The notes beneath the pieces were generated by a model. The model worked only from the letters and a program-made list of their open reading frames with translations. It had not been told where the DNA came from and made no database searches. Of a stretch of 16,975 bases of DNA, positions 1 to 6,810 are shown piece after piece. Where the stretch lies: NCBI GenBank assembly GCA_965554225.1, contig CBEVZC010000063.1:1-16975 (forward strand), written 5' to 3'. How positions within the stretch are numbered: position 1 is the first letter of the stretch; every line of letters begins with the position of its first letter. The position numbers and the translations under genes were made by a program. The stretch comes from BMS3ABIN04 sp965554225 (GTDB lineage: Bacteria > Bacteroidota > Ignavibacteria > Ignavibacteriales > Melioribacteraceae).

Positions 1-2
1 AA

Positions 3-53
3 AGTGAAGACTATGAGGAGCTGCGCGTAGCACTGGAAAAATTAAAGCTGAAT
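3..53 (+). pseudogene. Fragment resembling translation factor LepA (EF-4)
   Basis: Seventeen codons in the frame starting at base 3 read SEDYEELRVALEKLKLN. This closely matches the LepA/EF-4 stretch that normally runs 'DDYE..R.AL.KL.LND' after the GTPase and second domains. In a real lepA the next residues would be Asp-Ala/Ser; here the reading changes to an unrelated hydrophobic run and soon stops. The bases up to about 34 look richer in G and C than the rest of the window. I read this as a scrap joined to the following MORN gene, by recombination or by an assembly error, and not as a working gene. The match is recognised from memory and is short. Confidence 0.5.
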
Positions 54-271
54 GTACTTATCATAATAATGAATTGGAAGGGATTTCCAAACATTATTAT
101 GAAGATGGAAAGTTAAGGGCAAAAGAGAATTATAAAAAGGGAAAACTTTACGGAATTTCTAAGTATTATTATAAAAATGGCAGCGTAGAATTTGAGAAAT
201 ATTTTAAAAATGGAAATATAATTTATAGTAATTATTATGACAATGATGGTAATCTGAAAAATAAAAATTAA
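35..271 (+). CDS. MORN/YwqK-type repeat protein, C-terminal part
   Basis: This frame encodes three to four tandem units of the MORN-like type seen in the YwqK 'antitoxin component' family, each built as G-K-aromatic/aliphatic-x-G-x-x-K-Y-Y-x-x-G. Examples are EGISKHYYEDGKLRAKENY and YGISKYYYKNGSVEFEKYF. Such repeats form small beta-hairpin sheets; their cellular role is poorly defined. The repeat-like reading begins at the GK codons at 35 and runs to the TAA at 269-271. In-frame stops lie at 5-7 and 14-16. The first possible start is a TTG at 74 with no visible ribosome site, so the protein (65 codons from TTG) is more likely the tail of a longer gene whose front is missing. It is Lys/Tyr/Asn-rich, like the local base composition. 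No link to the respiratory operon is visible. Confidence 0.6.
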   Translation, partial: GKIKAECTYHNNELEGISKHYYEDGKLRAKENYKKGKLYGISKYYYKNGSVEFEKYFKNGNIIYSNYYDNDGNLKNKN

Positions 272-460
272 AAAAAAAAGATAAAATCTCCTTTGGAATT
301 TAACAAATATTTTTTATTTTCGTGCTGTTATTTTAGAATTAGTACAAAGATCCTAATTTTTATTAACAAAATATTTCAAACATAATCCTTTAGTATTATT
401 ACATACAATTCCATATATATTATTGATGCTTATTCGTTTGGGAATTAGCGTAGGAAATAA
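272..460 (+). promoter_or_regulatory. Gene-free leader upstream of actA, probable operon promoter region
   Basis: These 189 bases separate the MORN gene from actA and hold no credible ORF. They are very AT-rich, with several poly-A and poly-T runs. A TATATT-like element (about 417-422) and a TTTG preceded by TTCG (433-440, loosely like the Bacteroidota -7 element TAnnTTTG) are possible promoter parts, but neither has a convincing partner at the right distance. I see no clear stem-loop with a T-run for a terminator. A ribosome site AGGA (452-455) sits 5 bases before the actA ATG. That this stretch drives the long operon is inferred from its position only. Confidence 0.35.
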
Positions 461-1030
461 ATGAAAAAAACCATACTTGATTATACCCTTAAGATTCGTT
501 TGCCCATTACTTTATTTGTTGCTGCACTTGCTTTTGTTATTACGTTTTATGTTTCCAGAGCTGAACGAGACGGTGTTGGTTATGCTCCTGAGCAGCCGAT
601 AAAATTTTCTCATAAACTGCATGCCGGTACAATGGATATCGATTGTCAGTATTGCCACACGGGAGTTACAAAAGGTAGGCATGCTCTTGTCCCTTCCGTT
701 AATATTTGTATGAATTGTCATTCTGTTGCTCGTAAAGATAAACCTGAAATAATTAAACTTAGAAATTATTATAAAAGCGGTAAGGCCTTACCTTGGAAAA
801 GGGTACATCGCGTTCCCGAGTATGCTTATTTTAATCATAGTGTTCATGTTAATTATGGTATTAAATGCGAAAGCTGTCATGGAGATGTTAGAAAGACAGA
901 AAGAATTGAGCAGGTTAAAAGTTTTACTATGACCGGATGCTTAAATTGTCATAGACATCCGGAGGAACAAATATCATACATAAAAGATGTTAAGAAAGGT
1001 CCAGAGAATTGCTGGACTTGCCATAGATAA
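461..1030 (+). CDS. actA: ACIII subunit ActA, membrane-anchored pentahaem cytochrome c
   Basis: ActA is the multihaem cytochrome subunit of Alternative Complex III, which oxidises quinol and reduces a periplasmic electron carrier. The 189-residue protein has a single N-terminal membrane segment (about 15-32) and then five CXXCH haem c sites: CQYCH 62-66, CMNCH 83-87, CESCH 136-140, CLNCH 160-164 and CWTCH 184-188. Five haems is the count known for ActA. Additional His residues between the sites (for example in the HKLH and NHSVHVNYG stretches) fit bis-His ligation. The ATG at 461 has an AGGA ribosome site 5 bases upstream. It is the first gene of the cassette; the next start is 10 bases after its stop. 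The fifth site lies right at the C-terminus, but the protein looks complete. Confidence 0.95.
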   Translation: MKKTILDYTLKIRLPITLFVAALAFVITFYVSRAERDGVGYAPEQPIKFSHKLHAGTMDIDCQYCHTGVTKGRHALVPSVNICMNCHSVARKDKPEIIKLRNYYKSGKALPWKRVHRVPEYAYFNHSVHVNYGIKCESCHGDVRKTERIEQVKSFTMTGCLNCHRHPEEQISYIKDVKKGPENCWTCHR

Positions 1031-1040
1031 CGAGGTTAGT

Positions 1041-1214
1041 ATGAAAAAGAAACGAACAATAGATAGGAAAAAGTTTTTTGGAAATATCGGTAAGGGGTTC
1101 CTGCTGATTGCAGTTGTAAAGTATTTCCCATTTAAGGTTTTTAAAAATATTAATAGAAATTCAGCTAAAGTCAAAGTAACAATTCATCCATCGGCAATAA
1201 AGCGAAATAAGTAA
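1041..1214 (+). CDS. Unrecognised 57-residue protein between actA and actB
   Basis: I do not recognise this family. The ATG at 1041 follows a GAGG ribosome site (1032-1035). The frame stays open upstream to an ATG at 987, but that start would lie inside actA and lacks a ribosome site, so 1041 is preferred. The 57 residues begin with a very basic stretch and a DRKKFFGNIGKG segment resembling a Tat signal (S/D-R-R/K-x-F-x), then a short hydrophobic run (about 19-31, GFLLIAVVKYFPF), then a basic tail ending in a VTIHPSAIKRNK stretch. It could be a small membrane-anchored or Tat-targeted accessory protein of the complex. It ends 8 bases before actB and sits tightly inside the operon, which argues that it is translated. 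Function is unknown. Confidence 0.7.
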   Translation: MKKKRTIDRKKFFGNIGKGFLLIAVVKYFPFKVFKNINRNSAKVKVTIHPSAIKRNK

Positions 1215-1222
1215 GGTAGAAA

Positions 1223-4200
1223 ATGCCAGAATCACAAGAAAAATCTAATAATAAATTTTGGAAAGGCTTAAAGGATTATTACAATGATCCTGAAATATTA
1301 AAAGCCAAAGTAAATGAATTTAATGATGGAGTGACTGATGATTTTGATACTGATCAATTGTCGGGAATATCCAGACGTAAATTTTTAGCTTTATTGACCG
1401 CTTCTGCTGCATTTACTGCAACCGCTTGTACGGATTATAGAGATAAAGGAGAGATCGTTCCTTATACAAAAAGACCGGAAGAGATTCTTCCGGGCAAAGC
1501 TAATTATTATGCATCAACATGTAAGGGCTGTTCTTTGGAGTGCGGAATTTTAATAAAGACTCGCGAGGGCAGGCCTATAAAAATTGATGGTAATCCTGAA
1601 CATCCAATAAATAAAGGGAAAATTTGCTCAATAGGTCAAGCCTCCATTCTTAACCTTTACGATCCTGAGCGATTAACATTTCCGACTAAAAATAAAATTA
1701 AAATTCCTTGGTCTAAAGTTGATAAAGAAATATTAGAAGTGTTGAAGAATGCGACTGAAAATAATAAAAAAATTGCAGTTGTTTCCAATAAAATAAATTC
1801 TCCTACTTCGCTTAAAGTTTTAGAAAAATTTAAAGAAAAATATCCAACAAGTAAATTTTATTTCTACGAACTTTTTAGTGATAATACTAAGCGGGATGCT
1901 TGGGAAAAGTGTTTCGGAACAAGAAATACCCCTTCAATAAATATTGATAAAGCAGATATACTGGTTTCGCTCGATAGTGATTTCCTTAGCAGGGAAGGTA
2001 ATTTTATAGAGAATACAAGAAAATATGCTTCACGAAAAGATATTATGAAAAGCAGCAACTTTTCGAAGCTGTTCTCCGTTGAGGGCGGAATGTCTTTAAC
2101 AGGAATGAATGCTGATGTTAGGATTAAGTTGAAACCGGAGTTTCAACATGAGTTTGTCCTTTCTATTTTAAGCGAAATTGCTTTGGTACATGGACTAAAC
2201 TCAAAGTATTTAAATTCGAAAATATTAAACTTATTAAAAAAATATAGTCTTAATAATTTTATTACTGCACATAATTTAGATAAGAAGAAAGTCCATTCGC
2301 TGGTTAAAAGTTTAATAAAAAATCAAAAGAAGGCAATAGTTTTAACCGGTGACAGTCTTTCCGAAGAAACACATATAGCTGTTAATTTACTTAATGAAGT
2401 TCTGAATAATTCATCTCTTTATAATCAGCAATCTGCTTATGTTGAGATTACTAAAGAGTCATCCATGGATGATCTTAAAGCGCTTACCGATGAGATGAAA
2501 AATGGAATGGTTGATATTCTTATTAACCTTGATGCTAATCCTGTATACCATTTCCCATCCAACTTAAAATTTGCTGATGCTGTTCAAGAGGTTGGCACAG
2601 TAATATCTCTTTCTCAATCGCAAAATGAAACAACTGCTCTGAGCAAGTATTCTTTACCAATTAATCATGCTTTGGAGTCTTGGGGTGATAGTCAGGTAAG
2701 AAGTAGTGTTTACACTTTACAGCAACCGGTTATTGCTCCGTTATTCAAAACAAGGGAAAAAGAAGCAGTTCTATTGAATTGGTCAAGCGGAGAAAATCAA
2801 AACTTCACTTATGATATTTATCATAAATATTTGATGGAAAGTTTTAAAAATGAAATTTATTTGAAACAGAATACAGATGTTGCATTTAAGACATTTTGGT
2901 ATTCTGCTATTCATGACGGATTTGTGGAACTAGATAAAAGAAATACTTCTCCTCTTACATTTGATAGTCAAAGTACTGAAAATCTTGCACCGCCGAAATT
3001 TAAAACCGGAATTACTCTACACTTACAGCCCAGTTATTTTGTTGGTGACGGTCGGCATGCTAACAATGGCTGGCTGCAGGAATTGCCACATCCTGTTACA
3101 AAAGTTACATGGGATAATTGTGCCATGCTTTCTCAAAAAACCGCTGAGAGTCTGGGAGTAACTTTTAACGACATGATTAATATTGAAGCAAATGGTAATA
3201 AAATTGAGCTGCCGGTGATGATGCAGCCCGGTATAGCAGATGATCTTATTGTTGTAGAACTCGGATATGGAAGGAAACATTCAGGTGAGGTAGCCGATAA
3301 TGTCGGATTTAATGCGAATAGATTTTTACATACTAATAGTATAGTTTCACCTTTTGTTTTGACAAATATAAGCGTAGTTAAAACCGGTAAAACCTATAAA
3401 TTGATGTCTACTCAAGAACATAATTTTATTGAGAGCCCAGATCTAAGAAACTTTCAAAAGGTTAGAAAAATTATTTTTGAAGGAACTCTGGACCAATATA
3501 AAACAGATCCCAAATTCCTAATTCCTGAAGAAGAAGTTTTACACGGAATTACAAGGGAACATGAATACAAAGGGCTTAAATGGGGAATGGCAATTGATTT
3601 AAATAAATGTACCAGCTGCAGTATTTGTGTAGCATCATGTAATGTTGAAAATAATATCCCTATTGTAGGTAAAGATCAAGTTGAAGTTGGCAGGGAAATG
3701 CAATGGATAAGATTGGATAGATATTATTCCGGTGAACCAGAAGATCCTAAAGTTAGCAATCAACCAATGCTCTGTCAGCAATGTGATAATGCTCCTTGCG
3801 AAAATGTTTGTCCTGTTAATGCCACAAATCATAGTCCTGATGGACTAAACCAGATGGTCTATAATAGATGTGTGGGTACAAGATATTGCTCAAATAACTG
3901 CCCATACAAAGTTAGAAGATTTAACTTTTTTAATTTCCGCGATCATTTTGCGGATGCATACTACGAAAATGATGTAACAGCTTTGGCTAATAATCCGGAA
4001 GTTACGGTTAGATCTCGTGGAGTTATGGAGAAATGCACCTTTTGTATTCAACGGATAATGGAAGCAAAAGAAAATGCAATACGCGAAGGAAGAGAACTAA
4101 AAGGAGATGATGTAAAAACTGCATGCCAAGTTGCTTGCCCGGCAGATGCAATAGTTTTTGGAGATATAAACGATCCCGAGTCTGAAGTTTCTAAATACAG

Positions 4201-4300
4201 AGAGCACGATATAGGATATCTTGTTCTTAAAGAACTATATGTAAAACCAAATGTAACTTATATGGCTAAGCTAAGAAACACTGATACCGAGGAGGTTTAG
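1223..4300 (+). CDS. actB: ACIII subunit ActB, molybdoenzyme-like domain fused to a four-cluster Fe-S domain
   Basis: ActB is the large periplasmic iron-sulfur subunit of ACIII, a relative of the complex iron-sulfur molybdoenzymes. Its 1025 residues fit the family. It opens with the extended N-terminal region typical of Bacteroidota-type ActB, then a Tat motif SRRKFL (50-55), a hydrophobic stretch and Cys69, which may be lipidated. The N-domain carries C100, C103, C107 and C135, the usual [4Fe-4S] spacing of molybdoenzymes. The C-terminal ferredoxin domain has four cysteine groups: 796/799/802/806, 851/854/859/863, 883/889/893 and 938/941/968/972. In the third group the expected second Cys is Thr886, consistent with a [3Fe-4S] cluster. 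ActB normally lacks a molybdenum cofactor. The AAGG site (1213-1216) precedes the ATG, and its stop overlaps the actC start by one base. Confidence 0.95.
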   Translation: MPESQEKSNNKFWKGLKDYYNDPEILKAKVNEFNDGVTDDFDTDQLSGISRRKFLALLTASAAFTATACTDYRDKGEIVPYTKRPEEILPGKANYYASTCKGCSLECGILIKTREGRPIKIDGNPEHPINKGKICSIGQASILNLYDPERLTFPTKNKIKIPWSKVDKEILEVLKNATENNKKIAVVSNKINSPTSLKVLEKFKEKYPTSKFYFYELFSDNTKRDAWEKCFGTRNTPSINIDKADILVSLDSDFLSREGNFIENTRKYASRKDIMKSSNFSKLFSVEGGMSLTGMNADVRIKLKPEFQHEFVLSILSEIALVHGLNSKYLNSKILNLLKKYSLNNFITAHNLDKKKVHSLVKSLIKNQKKAIVLTGDSLSEETHIAVNLLNEVLNNSSLYNQQSAYVEITKESSMDDLKALTDEMKNGMVDILINLDANPVYHFPSNLKFADAVQEVGTVISLSQSQNETTALSKYSLPINHALESWGDSQVRSSVYTLQQPVIAPLFKTREKEAVLLNWSSGENQNFTYDIYHKYLMESFKNEIYLKQNTDVAFKTFWYSAIHDGFVELDKRNTSPLTFDSQSTENLAPPKFKTGITLHLQPSYFVGDGRHANNGWLQELPHPVTKVTWDNCAMLSQKTAESLGVTFNDMINIEANGNKIELPVMMQPGIADDLIVVELGYGRKHSGEVADNVGFNANRFLHTNSIVSPFVLTNISVVKTGKTYKLMSTQEHNFIESPDLRNFQKVRKIIFEGTLDQYKTDPKFLIPEEEVLHGITREHEYKGLKWGMAIDLNKCTSCSICVASCNVENNIPIVGKDQVEVGREMQWIRLDRYYSGEPEDPKVSNQPMLCQQCDNAPCENVCPVNATNHSPDGLNQMVYNRCVGTRYCSNNCPYKVRRFNFFNFRDHFADAYYENDVTALANNPEVTVRSRGVMEKCTFCIQRIMEAKENAIREGRELKGDDVKTACQVACPADAIVFGDINDPESEVSKYREHDIGYLVLKELYVKPNVTYMAKLRNTDTEEV
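4289..4295 (+). promoter_or_regulatory. Strong Shine-Dalgarno site for the actC GTG start
   Basis: GAGGAGG lies inside the last codons of actB, 4 bases before a GTG at 4300-4302 that shares its first base with the actB stop TAG (4298-4300). The near-perfect ribosome site decides the GTG start of actC: no ATG is available nearby, and the N-terminus that follows fits the family. Confidence 0.7.
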
Positions 4301-5667
4301 TGGATACAGTCGATTATTCTCAAGAAGTACCAATTGTTGAAGGCAGACCGACTTTACAAGAGATAAATGAATTAATTGCTAAACCACTTGATACTAAGCC
4401 TGATAAGAAGTTTTATATCGCACTATCTATTACATTAACTATGCTTACTCTTGGTGTAATTGGACTTGCTCTTTCTTTTTATTACGGTGTTGGCATGTGG
4501 GGAAACAATAACCCTGTCGGTTGGGGATTTCCAATCGTAAATTTTGTATTCTGGGTAGGAATCGGTCATGCCGGAACTCTTATTTCAGCCATATTATTTC
4601 TATTTAGACAAAAATGGCGTAACGGTATTGCCCGTTTTGCGGAAGGAATGACAATTTTTGCGGTTATGACCGCCGGTTTATTTCCGCTTATTCATGTTGG
4701 AAGACCTTGGTTAGCAGGTTATCTGCTTCCTTATCCAAATCAGCATTCCTTGTGGGTAGATTTCAATTCACCGCTTGTTTGGGATGTCTTTGCTGTATCA
4801 ACTTATTTTACCGTCTCATTTATCTTTTGGTATGTTGGCTTAATACCTGATTTGGCTACTCTTAGGGACAGAGCGACTACAAAAATTAAAAAAACCATTT
4901 ATTCAATCTTCAGCTTAGGATGGAGACATTCAAATAGACATTGGACTCATTATGAAATGGTTTATCTAGTTTTAGCAGGATTCGCTACTCCTCTTGTATT
5001 GTCGGTTCATACAATTGTAAGTTTTGATTTTGCAGTAGCAATATTACCAGGTTGGCATTCAACTATTTTCCCTCCGTATTTTGTTGCCGGTGCGGTTTTT
5101 TCAGGTTTTGCTATGGTCCAGAATGTTCTGATTTTTATTAGAAAAATATTTAATTACGAGCATATAATTACTCTTGATACTTTGGAAAGAATGAATAAAA
5201 TTATCATTCTAACAGGTTCCATGGTTGGCTATGCTTATGCAATGGAGTTTTTTACAGCATGGTACAGCGGAGTTCAGCCTGAACAATTTACTTTTATAAA
5301 TAGAGCTTTCGGACCTTATGCGTGGGCTTATTGGATTATGGTTTCTTGTAATGTACTTTTCCCGCAATTGTTTTGGTTCAAAAAAATTAGAAGATCCATT
5401 CCTATTATGTTTGTAATTGCTGTACTTGTTAATGTTGGCATGTGGTTTGAAAGATTTGTAATTACAGTAACTTCATTGTCGCGTGACTACTTGCCGACAA
5501 GTTGGGCATATTTTAAACCGACCTTAGTTGATATGGCAATTCTCATTGGAAGCTTTGGATTCTTTTTTACTTGGATTTTACTATTTACTAAATCTTTGCC
5601 GGTTATTTCCATGGCTGAAATTAAATCTGTTACTCATGGCGCACAACCGTCTCACGAGGGTCATTAA
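4300..5667 (+). CDS. actC: ACIII subunit ActC, NrfD/PsrC-like quinol-binding membrane protein
   Basis: ActC is an integral membrane subunit of ACIII in the NrfD/PsrC family. It is the likely quinol oxidation site and a candidate for proton translocation. The 455 residues contain about ten membrane segments (roughly 38-60, 75-102, 114-133, 158-183, 222-245, 257-281, 300-322, 338-358, 365-388, 409-430). Charged or polar residues inside or at the helices include His90, His132 followed by Gly-Arg135, His237, Asp243 and the PGWH of 250-253. These resemble conserved ActC positions that line the quinone pocket and proton path. Translation starts at a GTG overlapping the actB stop by one base, with a GAGGAGG ribosome site, so the two are probably translationally coupled. 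ActD-ActE starts 3 bases after its stop. The C-terminus ends in a short His-rich tail. Confidence 0.93.
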   Translation: MDTVDYSQEVPIVEGRPTLQEINELIAKPLDTKPDKKFYIALSITLTMLTLGVIGLALSFYYGVGMWGNNNPVGWGFPIVNFVFWVGIGHAGTLISAILFLFRQKWRNGIARFAEGMTIFAVMTAGLFPLIHVGRPWLAGYLLPYPNQHSLWVDFNSPLVWDVFAVSTYFTVSFIFWYVGLIPDLATLRDRATTKIKKTIYSIFSLGWRHSNRHWTHYEMVYLVLAGFATPLVLSVHTIVSFDFAVAILPGWHSTIFPPYFVAGAVFSGFAMVQNVLIFIRKIFNYEHIITLDTLERMNKIIILTGSMVGYAYAMEFFTAWYSGVQPEQFTFINRAFGPYAWAYWIMVSCNVLFPQLFWFKKIRRSIPIMFVIAVLVNVGMWFERFVITVTSLSRDYLPTSWAYFKPTLVDMAILIGSFGFFFTWILLFTKSLPVISMAEIKSVTHGAQPSHEGH

Positions 5668-5670
5668 AAT

Positions 5671-6810
5671 ATGGCAGATAAAAATTTATATTGTTACGCT
5701 GGAATTTTTGACACTCCAGATCAAATAATTAATGCAGCTAAAAAAGTTCAGTCGGATGGTTATACAAAGTATGATGTAAATACTCCCTATCCAATTCACG
5801 GCATGGATAGTGCTATGGATTTAAAACCGTCTCTTTTACCTTACGTTGCACTTGTTGTAGGATTGTTAGGTGCTGCCTCCGCACTGTTTTTTATGTGGTG
5901 GACCAATTCAGTCGATTATCCGTTAGTTATTGGCGGGAAACCGTTTTTTGCCCTGCCTGCTTATATTCCAATTACTTTTGAGGTCACAGTTTTGTCTGCT
6001 TCTATTATGACAGTAGTTACAATGCTGTTTGTTATTTTTAAATTTCCTAACAATACTCATCCTTTGCATGATACAGATTACTTAAAACAAGTATCCGTTG
6101 ATAAATATGGAATAGTAATTTTAGCTGACGATCCTAAATTTGATGAGTCGAATATAAAACAAGTTTTTGAAACTCTTGGTGCATCACAGGTTTTCCCAAT
6201 ATACTATGATGATGAAGTTATCAATTTTAAACCCAGAATCTTTGAACCGAAATTTATTTGGTTTTTAGTTGCCTTATTCATAATTGTTTCAGGGTCTACA
6301 TATATAACATTAAATAAATTACTATTCTTACCTCCATATAACTGGATGATGAAACAGGATAAAGTAATTGCTCAGGAAAAATCGTATTTATTCAAGGATC
6401 GAAAAGCTATGCGAACACCAGTAAAAGGAACCGTGGCTAGGGGCTTTTTACCTTATGAGTTCGTTAAAAAACCTGAATTGGCAGCTAAGAATTTGGTTAA
6501 TCCGCTTTTACCCACAAAACATAATTTGCAATTAGGAAAAACGAAATTTAATATTTATTGCAGTCCGTGTCATGGATATCATGCAGAAGGGGATAGTAGA
6601 TTAAGAGGACAGTTCCCGAATCCGCCAAGCTTACATTCCGAAAAAGTTAGGAAATGGAGTGACGGAAGAATATTTCATGTAATTACAGAAGGACAAAATG
6701 TAATGCCTTCCTATGCTTCTCAATTAAGCAGAGAAGAAAGATGGGCGGTTATTTTATATGTTAGAGCTCTTGAAAGATCATTAAATGCTAAGGAGTCAGA
6801 TTTACCATGA
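5671..6810 (+). CDS. actDE: Fused ACIII subunits ActD (DUF3341) and ActE (monohaem cytochrome c)
   Basis: This single 379-residue frame joins two ACIII subunits that are separate genes in the best-studied operons. Residues 1-182 are ActD/DUF3341: a soluble N-terminal part, two membrane segments (about 55-77 and 98-122) and a ferredoxin-like cytoplasmic tail. Residues about 190-379 correspond to ActE: a third membrane segment (194-214) replaces the usual ActE export or lipoprotein signal and leads into a class I cytochrome c with CSPCH at 297-301 and a likely Met345 axial ligand in VMPSYASQL. A three-helix topology would put the haem domain in the periplasm. The ATG has a GAGGG site at 5656-5660. 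No stop or frameshift lies near the junction. The 3' end overlaps actF by 4 bases (ATGA). Confidence 0.92.
   Translation: MADKNLYCYAGIFDTPDQIINAAKKVQSDGYTKYDVNTPYPIHGMDSAMDLKPSLLPYVALVVGLLGAASALFFMWWTNSVDYPLVIGGKPFFALPAYIPITFEVTVLSASIMTVVTMLFVIFKFPNNTHPLHDTDYLKQVSVDKYGIVILADDPKFDESNIKQVFETLGASQVFPIYYDDEVINFKPRIFEPKFIWFLVALFIIVSGSTYITLNKLLFLPPYNWMMKQDKVIAQEKSYLFKDRKAMRTPVKGTVARGFLPYEFVKKPELAAKNLVNPLLPTKHNLQLGKTKFNIYCSPCHGYHAEGDSRLRGQFPNPPSLHSEKVRKWSDGRIFHVITEGQNVMPSYASQLSREERWAVILYVRALERSLNAKESDLP

Noticed and set aside
272..460. Riboswitch or small RNA in the actA leader
   Set aside because: The sequence is AT-rich with no conserved riboswitch core or strong stem that I can identify.
987..1040. 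Upstream ATG extension of the small protein into actA
   Set aside because: The stretch lies within the last haem-site region of actA and has no ribosome site, whereas the ATG at 1041 has GAGG at good spacing.
2961..3280. Alternative-frame ORFs on both strands inside actB
   Set aside because: They overlap well-supported actB coding sequence, show no domain or ribosome site, and their translations look like out-of-frame reading.
1223..4300. ActB as a catalytic formate dehydrogenase or polysulfide reductase
   Set aside because: The fused ferredoxin domain, the extended Tat leader and the surrounding actA/C/D/E/F genes identify ACIII; the fusion is diagnostic for ActB.
5528..5728. ORF spanning the actC/actDE junction in another frame
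   Set aside because: It overlaps the conserved C-terminus of ActC and N-terminus of ActD and has no recognisable motif.
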